Origin: Apostichopus japonicus
Lineage: Eukaryota; Echinodermata; Holothuroidea; Aspidochirotida; Stichopodidae
Direction of reading: 5' to 3'
Length of the DNA: 64,000 nt
Assembly (NCBI RefSeq): GCF_037975245.1
Contig: NC_092582.1
Coordinates: 5,000,001 to 5,064,000 of the forward strand
The translations under genes were made by a program, and so were the position numbers. Every line of letters begins with the position of its first letter. Position 1 is the stretch's first letter. The notes under the pieces are model-generated. The model was given only the letters and a program-made list of their open reading frames with translations, was not told the DNA's origin and did no database searches. Positions 1 to 14,200 of the stretch are shown here, in pieces.

Positions 1-210
1 ACTAGATTATTAGTTTGATTGGTAAGTTACAGTGTAGTACGAAGTTTCTCACGAGACATATGGTAATTTACCGCTTATATTTAAGTGATTAGTAATTATA
101 GGAGCCCACGCGCGCATTGCATACACGATAACGTTTTACGAGGCTGTAATAACAGAATATAGAAGCAATACTCAAAATTGGCAAATCAATATCTACATGT
201 TGGGTGCAAT

Positions 211-390
211 ATGAAGAGCTGTCAAGAAAAAACTGTGGAAAAATCCAAAACTTTGTCTTTAGAAGACAATCCGAATAATGTCGAACCCCACCCAGCTGGA
301 GATGATACATGGCCAACTGGGAAACGCACTGTCATGTATGGAGTCAACGACAGGCCTCCCTGGCTATCGGCAATACTAATGGGAATCCAG
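211..390 (+). CDS. SLC23A1-like: SLC23 gene 1, exon 1
   Basis: Residues 1-60: a hydrophilic N-tail, then MYGVNDRPPWLSAILMGIQ entering TM1. Donor is CAG|GTACGT, phase 0. A TTG upstream at 178 is in frame, but ATG 211 is the first ATG after the TAG at 160. Confidence 0.93.
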
Positions 391-2147
391 GTACGTATCA
401 CGATAAAAGACAGGAAGACAGAAATTGCACACAAGAAAAAATATTTAAATGTTAGTCTCAGTTCTAATTCTAAGTTTCAACCTTAACTTTAATACAATTT
501 GTAATGTGATGTAATGAATAGAATTTGTCTTGCAAATTACTAAAGATGTCATTGCTGTAACATAAATGCCTTTAATCGCCGAACACTGACCATGTCTTTA
601 GTTTCTCACATATTGTGTTGAAGAGGCTTGCCATTGGAATATATATATGGTTTTGTTTCAAATGGCGTCGCTTTAATACTATGTGTAATGTGATGTAATG
701 AATAGGATTTGTCTTGCAAATTACTACAGAGGTCATTGCTGTAACATAAATGCCTTTAATCGCCGAACACTGACCAGGTCTTTAGTTGCTCACATAGAGA
801 GGCTTGCCATTGGAATATATTATGTGTTTTGTTTCAAAATGGCGTCGCTGTCTATGCTTTGTAGAAGGATTTAGGAAGCGATATTGCTGCACGTAGAGTT
901 GTTTAGCTTAAAAGAGCTGCACGGAATGCTTTCCTGAATAAGTCAACACGTGTGTTGTTGTATCGATTCTGACTACACAAAGCGAATGTTTTAAGCTTTT
1001 GCTAAAAGAATTAGTAGGAATATCTAATTTCAGGATGTCGTCCTATATGAAGTCATAATGGATGAACGTATATTCGGGCTAGGAATCAAGTTCTCGTTAA
1101 AGTTCCAAGTTTTAAGATGATCATTTCCTTTGTTGACACACATTTCTTCTGAAGAATCGTGAATCTTTTTTTTGCTTTTTATTTAATAGGACTTGATAAA
1201 TTAATCAAATAGATTACAGATTAATCAGTGTCGCAAAGTTACATAAAACTATTTTTAATTCTGGTTACTAAACGAAACCTTAAATTATAGAAGCAGACAT
1301 GTTAACCTATAACCGCTAATCAATTTTAAGCTTTTTTTTTGCTAGTCAATGTTATGTCTTCGATGAGTTTATTAAAAATGTTTTGGTTTCGTTTGGAAGT
1401 CATCAAGAAACACTTAAAACGTGAGTTGACTGGTTACGTAGCTTTATCCCACATCCTGCCCGCAACAAAATCTCTTGCAAAAACAAAATCACAAATGCAG
1501 TATCTGCATGATCGTCTGTAAACCCAGAGGACTACTGAGATAAAGGTTGTCATCGAGGAAGAGCAATTTGGGTTGTAAGTCAAGAAAACGTCTGCGCACT
1601 CTTAATGTTATCATCACGTTATGGAATACAATGTTGCATGGACGCATGCATACACACACACACATGTGATTTCGTTATTTCAGTGCAACCGTTTCTTATA
1701 ACGTTCTACAGCGCTCTCAAAATGCAATCTTGTTAGTTGGGGTGTGCATTTCTTTTCATATTGACACTAAAGATTCCGAAAAGAGGATATAGCACATTTA
1801 TGTTTACACCCCTCCCCCCCCCCAAAAAAAAAAACAAAAAAACTCTAGTTCCAATTTTGGATATGAAACCTTTTATTGTTCTCTTCTTTGCGTTTTATTT
1901 CACCTATGGCAGCATTTCTCCTTATCCGCGACCTTTTGCTTCTTGGTGCCCTTAATCTTGGCCCCCTACGTGTGCTTTGATCAAGACCGTGAATTACTAA
2001 ACATGGCGATCGGTTCTTCTTTCTTCATCTGTGGTTTGGCGACCGTTCTTCAATGTTTTATTGGGTCCAGGTAAACTTGCTTACACTTACTTTACTAGGC
2101 CCAGGCACAAATGTGACATGGTTAACTGAGTCCAGGCAAAAAAGGTG

Positions 2148-2218
<71 letters not shown>

Positions 2219-5200
2219 TCAGTTAAGGTTTTAAGTTATTTAACACCTTATTTTACACCTTAAGTTGCTGTACCATAGCTGGTACAGTAACTACTAATCA
2301 TGTCCCACAACCGTGCGACAGTAATTACTACTTTGTGTTCGTAAGAAAATAACACGTGTTACAAGTGGCACTGTAACAATTAACTGCAAAACTATAAACC
2401 GCCTACGAGATGAAGTAAAGGAGGTACGGTACCGATTCCATTTCACACCTCCCTTTAAATTACGCCAATTCGTCAAGCGACAACGAAGAAAGGGCAAGCA
2501 GACGACAAAGCAATCTCTGTTAGAACATCTACATCCTCATATAATGTGGATCTAAGTAATCATGAATCTGTGGTATCTCATGTTGTTACTGTCTGTGATA
2601 AAAAAGAACTTACTTCTGAACCCAAAGAAATCTTAAGAGATGATTTTTGAAAATTCTATGATTAAACATGAGGGCCTACTCACTGCCACAGCAAGGAAAA
2701 CTGTAATACAGGCTGCCGAAGTTGACCGTACTGAACATACGATGTTTTTAGGGGTGTGAATAGACAAAAAGCTTAATATTACGTGTCATATTTCCAGGAT
2801 TTTAAAGAGGGTTGATTTATATCATTTCTACCTTATCTTTAATTGTGCCATATTTTAAGTTAGACGTAAATATGGAAGTTTTTTAATACCTATATTTTAC
2901 CTCATATTATATATGCTGTTCCTGCCTAGAACCAATTAAATTTTAGCCTATATTTTAAGACCCTTTTGAATCAAGTTAACAATGCAGCCATGAGTGATTT
3001 TAATTGGCTTTCTCATAAAATTCAACAGGCTAATTATAATTTGAGAAATAGGACAATCACGCCAAAATTTCAAACTGTACGTTTTAAAAATTCATTTGTT
3101 TATAGGGCTGCCATATTTATTCAGGGTGTTGTTCCACAAAACGCACTTTAATTCTTTTATTATTTTTTGATTTTTGATTTGCACATATATATTCCATGCT
3201 ATTTCAAACTTATAATTATATATAAATATGTAGCCTACTTTCATGTATTTATACTGGATTGTAATAAACTTGAAACATGTTTGGGTAAATCCACAGGCCT
3301 ATTTGTAGCAAAAAACGACAACCGTGCATCAGTTATTACTACTTTGTGTTCATAACACGGTAACATATGTTACAGGACATAGTTACTGTATGCCTGCTAT
3401 GAGTATCGACTGGCTCTTTACCATGATATCTTGTAGATGACACTTGAAAAGAACCGCATGTAATTACCTTCTTCCATCCAATTTGAAGGGGCCGGGTGGG
3501 AGAGGTGACAAATATGTCCACTTTGTATTTCATTTCGCGATGAAAACTTGCATTTTCATGTGTTAACAAACAAACATAAATAAATTGAGATACATTTGAA
3601 AACACTACATGAATTAACCAGCAAGCTTTCGATATCGTTTCCATTGGTACATAAATCATTGAGCTGAACGACAACGCCAATAATGCTCTGTGGCATTCGA
3701 AAAGCTGAACAAAAAGACTGATGTCTCGTTATCAGAATTCGACGTCTATGGGAATCAATATCAGCCATTCCTAATGGCCAGTCATGAATTTCAACGAGGA
3801 AGATCATCATGTAAAATTGGACGTAATCATTTACATTTCGTATCTATTAGCATTGTACTTAGTTTATAGTAAGGTAGACAATATTTGAAGAAGAAAAAAA
3901 CACTGACCAACTTAAATGGTTATTACCTTCGATTTAATTTAATTCAAAACGATGCTGGTTGCATTAAACTTTTTATTGTTGAAAATTAAAATTTACTGCC
4001 CTTTCAAATAATTTATTTGCAAATGAAGATATATTGAAAACAAAACTTTCAAATGGTTTAGTAATTAATTGAAGAAAATAATTACAATTGATTCATTGTC
4101 AGCAATCGTGTAACAAGGGTGAAATAGTTAGTAAGCAATATAACACATGGACGCACCTTTTTTTCTCTTTCATAGTTTGAACTTTACTTTGATATTCTAA
4201 ACAAAAATAAATTTGTCAAAGGTTTCCCGTCGCCGCTGTTAACTTGTAAGATTTAATGATCAAATTTACTGCAAATCTCATTTACTACTGTAGAACGCGT
4301 TTTTATCTAAAGATGACAGTCATGTTTTACTGAAAGTACATGTCAATACATTTAATATAGGCAGTATCATAAGAAAACCTTTCGGCAGTTTGGAGACTGA
4401 ATTGTGTCCTTCAACTGAGTATAAATTGATCATTGAAATGATGATGCTGCCGAGCACTTTGTTTTGTTAATGTAAACTACTTTTGTCTACTCTTACTTAT
4501 GTGTACCTACTGATAATCTTGAACAGATGTTTGCTACTGAAGTTTGTAAACCAATGTCTTCCAATACCAATGATTTTGCACTCCATGCTGTCTCAATAAT
4601 GTGTTTACTGATGTTTTATTACTAATTTCTTGAACTAACTTATGTTTAACTAACTTTAGTCTTGTAACAAAGTTCCTACCCATGTGTTTCGACGGATGCA
4701 CTTTTTACTAATGTATTCTCATAATGATGTATTATACTTAAGTGTTCTATTGTGTTCTCATGTGCATTAACCCCTGTGTAATTATGATGTGTGTTTAAAC
4801 TATTTTGTTACCTGTTGTCTTTTTCATATGTTACTGATGAATTGTTACTAACGTGTTTCAACTCATATGCTGTTAGTGATACGTGGCTTTCCAATTTATC
4901 TTGTGTTAGTATCGATGTTTTGACTGAAGTGTTTCAAAAAATTCTTCTTTCTAACGTGCTGTAATTGTTCTCAAGTTCTTACTGATTTAGTTTTTTACTC
5001 AGTGTTCTTATAGTGCTTTCTTACCTCTGCCTCACGTGTTCTGTGATGTATTCTTACATGTTTTTATTTATATATTGTTACTCCTTTGCTGTTTCTGATG
5101 TCTTATTACTGCTGTGTGTGTTTAGGTTTGTACTCTCCTCCTATTAATTCTCTCTTCATTGTCAGGTTACCCATCCTCCAGGGTCCAAGTGCGGCCTTCA

Positions 5201-8200
5201 TTGTTCCAACCATCATTCTCCTTGGTTTGAAGGAACCGTGCCCAGCACCCTTAACAGGTACTATCGTTTAGGCGGAAGATGGATCCACTATTCCCCATTT
5301 CATTGATGCTGGGGGTAGATCACATTCAAACAATGGTTCAGTTCACTTCGTTTGTTGTTTTATGACAATTATTACCTACGATTGTTACAGTTAGTTCTTC
5401 ATTAGCATTGTTGCCCTCTAATTATTATAAATGTGTATTTGTTTACATGTGCTCTTAGTGGCTGCTAACGTGGACACTGCACCACAACACGAGGCAGACT
5501 AACGTTAAAGACAAACGTATGACAGCAGAATGAATCATCTGATTGTCTTGTCATTTCACCATTAACTTCACAGCGAACTCAACGGCCACAGAACGCCAAG
5601 AACTAAGAACAATTGCACAGGAGCGAATGCAAGAGGTAAAAATTTACACAAACTGAAATAATGATGCACATACAGTTAAAAGAGCAACTAAAGTCTTTTA
5701 TTCGTCATTTGTTGCTTATGCGTAGATAAAGTTTATGAGAACTGTAAGAGGAGATCATCTTATTTGGCCCAGATACCTAAACAGAGAGAAATGCACAATT
5801 GGTGTAACACAGGGTTAACAGGGTTACACAGGGCAAACGAACGAATACTGCACATGGTCTTTGCTAAAGACGAGAAAGGGATAGTTTCAAGACTGTCGTA
5901 GGTATTCTTTTGAGAATGGGGGTTATAAAGTGCCAGGTAGAGTGAAAGTTCCTGCAATTTCTGGCGTAACCACTGACACAGTAGCAAACAGTCTTTATGA
6001 TGTAAGTGTAAATGTTCCTAACGGAAGGATTACAGCATGTTGAGAACCGTTTTGTCTATTTTGTTCAGATTCAGGGTTCCCTCGCCGTAGCATCGTTGGT
6101 ACAGTGTCTGATTGGCTGCACAGGGCTTGTTGGCGTATTGTTACGATTCGTTCGTCCAATCACCATTGCAACAACCCTTCTGCTTATTGCATTGCCTTTA
6201 CTACCGTTGGCGTCTGACGCATGCGGAGGACATTGGCTCATATCTGCCACGTAAGTAGAGTTTTATCAAAATAACCGATATTTCTTTCCATCGTGTTCAC
6301 ATCGTAAAACACGCTTGTCAAAGACTGGAAGGTTACGCGTGGTTTAAGAGCAGAGAACTTAACAAAACTTGTACTCCCTCGTTTTGTTCAACAACCCTCA
6401 GATTGGTAACATTTGATGAAAAAACTTTCCTTTTAAGGGTAAAGAAAAGAAAAAAGAGCTCAAAACCAAAAGCCGGATGGGTCAAGTGTGGGTGAGAATA
6501 GATGACCATTCAAGAATAAATTTATTTTATAGGTGCCCAACATGTGATTTCAGCAGGCATGGTAACAGTCTTGCTATGGTTTTAGTGTAGCTATTTGATG
6601 TGTGTTATTCTTACCTTACCTTATTTCTCTCCGCGCCAGTATTCTCATGAGGACATAACGATGTCTGCCCAATCCGCCCTGTTCTGTGCTCCACCCCCAG
6701 CTTCTCTATGTTTTGCGGCTATATAATAGGACTGGCCAAAGTATAATCTTGAACAGATGTGTCTTAGTTCTCCATCCTAGCCCTCTCGTCTTCCACACCG
6801 TCCATAACCCTTGAAATGTACCTCTTGTCTTCTGAAGCCTGTTCTTAATATCTCTAGTACCTTCTTCTCTGTGTACCATAGCTTCGAGGTACAAAAACTC
6901 CTAAACTTCATTCTTCTGCACGCCATTCACCACAATTCTTTCACTGCGACCAGCACGTAGAGTCCTCGACTCCGTTTTGCACTCTCCCGCATTTATTGCA
7001 AGTCCCACTCTGGCTGCTTTCTCTGTTAACCTCCCCGTTCTATCGCCCAGTCACTTTACTTGGATGAAATTAGTGCATTGTCAAACAAGTTCCTCCAGTA
7101 CGATTTTCAAGTTCCGTCCTGTCCATCTTTTCTTGTCTTCCGCTGTCGTCATCATGACCCAGTCAATTGCCAGTAGGAATAAAACTCTGACATCACGGAA
7201 CCCTGTGTTACACCAGTTTTGATTTTGAGCCAATCAGATTTTCATTCTCATCGATGACTGCACATTCGAATCCTTCGTATAAGTCAGCTATCATTGTCAC
7301 CATCTTGCATGGTATTTCACAGCTTCTCATAAGATTCCAGAGGCTTTTTCTGTGTACTGAGTCAAACGCTCTTCAAAATCCACAATGCGCAGGTTTAATC
7401 CCGCTCTCTACTCATTCGATTGCTCGAGGATGTTTCTCAGCGTAAAAATTTACTCTGTCGTATCTCTCTTTGATTTTAAAGCCAGCCTGTTCCTTCCAAA
7501 GCCTCTTGTCCAACTTTCTTTAACCTCTCTTTTAGCATCCTGCAGAATATCTTACTGATGAATGGCAGTAAAGTCACTCCCTCCAGTTGTTGCAGTTACT
7601 CATATCACCCTTCTTAAACATTTTAACGATTAATTACTTCCTCTATGTACTCGGCAACCTTTCTGCTTACCATAGCTTGTTGAACAGGCCTGCCAACCTA
7701 CGTGCGGTTTTTGGCAAATCAGTTAGCTCTCAGTAGCTCCGGTCCACCTTCATCTACTTAAGCCGCTTTCCCTTCTATTCTACGCTTCAGCGCATCCATG
7801 ACCCTCCCCCCACGCCCGCCCGGCCATCTTTTCACATCTATTTAATTCACCTCCTCCATCCATCAATCAGTTTCTCTTCCGCGGAGTTTACTGAGTCATC
7901 TCTGGTTAGTCCTTCGCTGAAGTGTTCTCTTCATCCTTTCCTTCTTTTCTATCTTCAGTACACCTTGTATATAATTCACCCCTACCCCTCGCCTCCTTCT
8001 TTTTGCCAGTGATCATCCTGCTATGCTATATATTTCTTTAGTCTTTCCGTTTTCAGCTGCTTTTCTTGCTGCTACTGCTTTCTTCTTTATCCATTTTCTC
8101 TTGTCCTTCCTTGCACGCATCTTCACTTCCTTGTCATTCTCTTCATATTGTTCCTTCTGTCTCTCCTTTAATATTTCCGTTTGCTCTGTTCCTTTGTCAA

Positions 8201-11200
8201 ACCGTTGATTTTCATGTGTGTTATCGAATATATATTTCTCCAAGATTCGTCAAGGATTAAGAAGAATATGAAAGTTTAATTAATCATTTGATTGCGCGAC
8301 TCCATTCTGCTAAATTATACCTTGGAGCTGAACATATAACAAAGGGTTTCTTGGAAACACCCTAGTTAGTAGTTACACACCATTGTCACACACTAGTGAT
8401 GTGTAGTACAATCTGATCCGATTTGATTACACATTAGCGTTACACACTAGGATTATAATCCAGGGTTAAGTCAATGTAATTAAAACTGGTTAAACAATAT
8501 GATGATCGTATTGCAAATAGACTAAAAGATACAACGTATCACTAGAACAGTCAAGTGAATGGCTTACAAACAACATTGGGAGCGAGGGAGGGAACGGAGG
8601 GCTTCGACTTAACGACCTGTCCCTTTCTCTCCAAATACAGCACTATTTTGGAAGTCACTTTTACAAACATTGCTCAAGAGCAAATGTGATGAAAGGGGAG
8701 TAGTGGGAAAACTGCTATAAAGTTTTCATGCATGAGCTTTGGTACCTAAAATGAATAATGTGTTCCACATTTTGGAAGACCTCTATCCGTTCCGTACACT
8801 TCTCTATGATTTGGTAAACCCGGATCTATAGCAGACTTAACTTCTTTTTCTCTTTTGTTTTTTTCAGTTGCATCTTGCAGGTGATTGTATACTCTCAATT
8901 TCTGGACAGGTATAGCATTCCACTGCCAAAAGGCAGACGACTTGCTGTTTTTACATTTTTTCCAGTAAGTATAACACTATGAATTTTGTTACATGGGAGG
9001 AAATGTCAATCACCATGACATGTCAGGATGACATTCGAATTGAACAATTACGTTAGCGACTTCATGACAAGTACTCACATTTGTCAAATTGCCTGTTCGA
9101 CCTCTCTAAAGAATGAAAAGCTCCACTGAACAAAGTAACCAAGAAACTTTACTTACTTACATTTGACAATCGCGATACCGCATTAAACACCATAGTCATT
9201 ATCATATGGTCACACAAGAGCACTCTAGTCTTGTTAACGTGCAATATCATGTTCTTCTACCTTGGAAATTCAGAGATGAGATTGGGACAAAAAGTAAACA
9301 ACTTCTGAAATGTGTTTAACTTCTTTTAAAGATCAAAATAAGTGCTACATAAAGTATTACATTAAGTGACATTCAAGATCAACAGACTTTGGTTATTGTT
9401 GTCCTTGCGTCAATAATACCATGTGAAGTATCTCTTCGATTCCTGGAAACGTGATACGGTACTGCATGTCATGCTCACATTTCCGATTAAAGCCGTATAC
9501 CAGTTAGTGAAATAGCAATTGTCGATTTACCTCCATGCTCTGTCTGGGGTGGGTATTGATTACACTTTTGTCGATTGATTCATATGCATGTACATCAATA
9601 ATTCCTTCCAACTGAATTGCCCCTAGACTTCCTCCATGGACGTAAAATAAATAGGTGGCCTACTGATATCGACATTCAGCAAAGTTTATACAATATTGTT
9701 CAGGCAGTATGAGTGTGCTTATATAAAGACATCTTAATCATTTGAAGTACGTCCTCACAAGCCATATCTAGGATGCAAAGTATAACTCAACTTATTTTAG
9801 TGTAACCCGAAATTTCAAACAAGAGTCACCGGAAGTGTGTCTTTCAGGTCTTTGTATTGTGGTGCCCTAGGAAGATACCCCTCTTGAAACCTCAATCATC
9901 TTTAGTTTAAAGTTCAAAAGAGCTGAGCCAAATTGTAGTAAGTATAATCTATACATTGCTTTGAAATGGCAAATGCTCAAACAGCATTATGATTTCGATA
10001 CTTGCAGTTAACAAACATATTATGTTACAAATGTATGTCTCCCATATAATTGCCATCAAATGCTCTTAAGAGCACATAAAGTAATGTTGGGACCAAAGGG
10101 TAAAATTGAAGTTCACAGAATCTCATCACTTCTTCAACTATATAGAGTAGAGAAGACGACATTCAAAGACAATGCGCCTGTTACATAGTGTATCTAGCAA
10201 TTCTACGTCACTGTAGAGTCGCTTGGAGGCGTAGACACACAGGGAACAATTTGTGAAGAAAAAAGTAAATCCCAGTAAGGGTCTAGTGCTCCTCAATATT
10301 GCATCTAGGTGTATTAATAGTTTGATGTCTATAGTCGGTATCCTTATACAGTTTTGGGAAAGAATCGATCATGAGAATTAATTACCGTTATCGAATAAGT
10401 AAGACAATATACGAAAGACCCTTTGTTGATACTCCTGTACAGATTCTGCTGGCTTTAATTGTAACCTGGATTCTATGTTTCATCCTGACATCTCTGGGGG
10501 CTTTCCCTGACGACCCAGCAAAGTATGGATACTTGGCTCGAACCGATATTTTCAAAGATGATGTCAGAAAAGCGGTGTGGTTTAGAATTCCGTACCCAGG
10601 TATGCATTGGAGTGAATACTTTTCCTGAGATTCACTAGGATTTTGTTTGTGCGAGGGTGAAGGGAAACGAGTTGGTAAAGCAAGGACACAATATTATTAC
10701 ATTATGAAATGTCATAAATGCAAAGGTTTGACGTGAAGTGTAAATGAGTCGATCTTGATACTTGATAATCACTAGGATTTTGTTTTTGTGTGTTCGATGG
10801 AACGTCAGAGTGAAAGTAAAGCTGAGTCGAACGGTGGTGGGGACAGCGTGGATCTTAACCTAGCCCTGATATCTACCGTATAATGTCATTCATAGCATGC
10901 ATAGTCGAGAGTGAAAATCTATACCACCAACATATAAATTTTATGGCACTAAGAAATCACTAAGCTCTTTTTTTAATCCTGAATGTAAGCCTGGGCATGC
11001 AATGAATGCAATTACTGAAACATTCAAAAGGATCGCAAACAGTATTTTGTATTTAAAGAAAAAACCTTTTCTTATGATGTGTCAGTATCTCATTGAAATT
11101 CATAGCTCAATAACTTTCATTCAAGTCAACAAAATGTGCTCTTCCCATAACCAAGCATTAAATGTATAAAAGATTAACATTAGCTGTAAGGACAAATAGT

Positions 11201-14200
11201 TTTCATTATTCTTTACCAATAACGTTGCCTCTGTTGGTAACATTATAATTGTACTCTACGACGGCTCTCTACTTCGTATTTAACATATGAATAAGAAAAT
11301 AGGCTTCATTTTTATCCAAGGCTTCATAGTGTTTACATTTGTCCGAAATGCTTTATAATAATATATTCCGGTGTTGATTGCGTAGGGCTACTGAGTAACT
11401 TGTTCCCACAGAAAGAGATTTCAATCGAGTGCCTTTACTCAAGTTACGTTTTGATCGAGTCCGAGTAAAGTCCTTTTCAGTGGATATTCGAGTCAAACCA
11501 AGTCATTCTTGGTTCAAACAGTCGAACAGCCAGAATTGCGGTTCATGTCCTATACAGTGACTAGAGTTGTTACAACACTGAATAGTTAACACTTTTCTGT
11601 ACAGGACAGTTCGGTGTACCGTCAGTGAGCATGGCTGGATTCATTGGCATGACAGCCGGTGCTCTCGCAAGTATCGTGGAATCTGTTGGCGATTATCATG
11701 CATGTGCACTCATCACTGGAGAACCTCCACCACCGGTACATGCTATTAATCGCGGTATAATGATGGAAGGTTTGGGCTGTGTAGCTGCTGGACTTTGGGG
11801 AGCAACTTCTGGTTACACGTCGTACAGTACAAACATCTCTATAATAAGTTTAACTAAGGTAAGGTTCTTTTCGTATTTTACTATGCTGCTATATGTCAGG
11901 GCTGGACGTGGTTGGCTGGGTTGTAATTAATTAGCAATATATGATCATATTTAATGGCTCGAGTAATCATGTATAAGCACAATAATTTCTGCTTTGCAAC
12001 TTTGATTTTGCCAACAAAAATAAAATAACCTTCCAGCTAGTTTTACTTGTGATATAGAAAATAACTTGTAATTAATCGAGATATTATACGTGTTCTGCTG
12101 TTAATTGATGTAATTTCAATTTTCATAAAATATTGTTTTCATTCTTCTTTCGAAGATCGCCAGTCGTGCAACAGTTTACATTGCAGCGGGATTATTTGCG
12201 TTATGCGGGGTGCTATTTAAGTTCAGTGCCTTGTGTGCCTCAATACCAGCACCAGTGTATGGCGGAGTATTTGCTAGCACAATGGGTACGAAACACTATA
12301 TTTAAGCTGTATTGCTTTTGAATTATAAGTAGTCCAAATTAAGCATTGACTAATCGAACGATATCCCACCTAGAAACAAGAGTACCCCCCACCCAACATA
12401 CATCATTGATCATTCTGTAGATTACAGTAATGTTACATGCAATCAAGACAGAAATAAAACCTGAAGCTCCGCGAATTCCATTGATGAATTACATAATTTA
12501 AAGAGTCAAGTTTGACAAAGTTGTTATGTTATTGTTTGTTGAAACAATGATAAGTTTTTTTTTAATAGAAGATAACATAATAAAATTGCAGGCGTCGTTA
12601 TATTTGATTAGGTTAATAAGAAAATAAGAAATGTATGGCAACTAACATAACGTGTTTGCTTCATTTGCAGGAATGGTTGCTTCCATCGGTTTCGCTAATC
12701 TGAGCTTCGTCAAAGTGGACACGTCCAGAAATCTCTTCATCCTTGGGTTTGGTATATTTATGGGTATTGGAGTACCGGACTATCTCGACAAACATCCAGA
12801 TTTCATCCAAACAGGTCTGTGTGTCAGACCGGTCAGTGTTTGATAATGTGCTTGCATTATATTCTGTAACTGTCGCTGTAGCACCGATATAGTATTTAGT
12901 CAATCAACGATAAGGGCAGTGGCTCGTATAGTTTAAACCCACCAGCAGCCATTGTATCTTGATCTCTTGAAACAGGCTGCTCTACATTGGTGGAAATGGT
13001 TATTCACCATAGCAAAAGTAGAAACAAGGACGATGAGAAAGACTGGGACTTTAACAATATCTGCAGTTTTACAAAGCAAAGAAAGCTTACCGTTTCCTGA
13101 TTTGCATATCAAAGTCTGAGCTGTAGGTGTTATGTGGTTAAAACCTTATAAGTACTTACTCGTTTATCGGCTATAGTAGTGAGGAAGCCATTTGTTTCCT
13201 TTTATCGCATTTAAAATACATTGGAATATTTACGAGTACCTCACTTATATATGTTTGATAGGCTATCACAATTAGGAAGTTAATGTCGGTCAAATGCCCA
13301 TCTTTCCTCGAGCCAAATGACAGGTAAACCCCTGGCCTAAAACTGGGTTAAAAATAAAACTACAAATTTCTTATCATCACAAACAGGAAACTGGTTTCTT
13401 CAATTAATTAATTTCACTCTTAAAACTTGCTGTCATAGAACCTCAATGCTTAAAATCTTGGTCAGCAGTGAACAAACACTATGGCCCCAACTGGTGACTA
13501 ACAGCTTCACTCAGTGTAACAATATAAACAAGTCTCTACTGACCTTAAAAGCAAGAGCAGCAGTACCCTATGTAGTGTTTTTACAACTTACTCACTTACT
13601 AAATCTTACTAAATACTCTTAACACTAAGAAAAATGACCCTTCAATCCCTTAGAAAATAGTCAATAAACACTGGACTAAGTTCTGTAGCACATGTACACT
13701 AAACCCACAGTTGTAGAGAGGGTGTGCAAATAAGGTAGCCCGTTGCTCAACATCCTGTTTCTAGAAATTGAAAGAACAAAGGCGGGTGAACATTAGGCAG
13801 AAGAGGAAGACAGAGTTTACCCTTGGAGAGCCAAACAGGCAAAATTTCACTTTACCACAAAATCAATGAGATATTCCGTAATGGCACCATGAAAAAAACA
13901 ATATTTCTCATTTCGTTTTTTCTTATCAAAGGTTCTCTACTTGTCGATCAAGTGTTGAACGTTGTATTGGGAACTAATATGTTCATCGGTGGAATTACAA
14001 CTTGTATTCTGGATAACATTGTACGAGGTGAGTTATTACAAATTGATCGCATAGTTGTCAACAATTTTCAGCATAGCATAGTTCGATATTTACTTCAAAA
14101 CTGAATTCGCTCTGCGTGTTTTAAACCACACTGGAGAAAACTAAAGTAATACATGTGATTCACAGATTTTGACTCTCGAATTTGTGAGTAATATGTTGTA

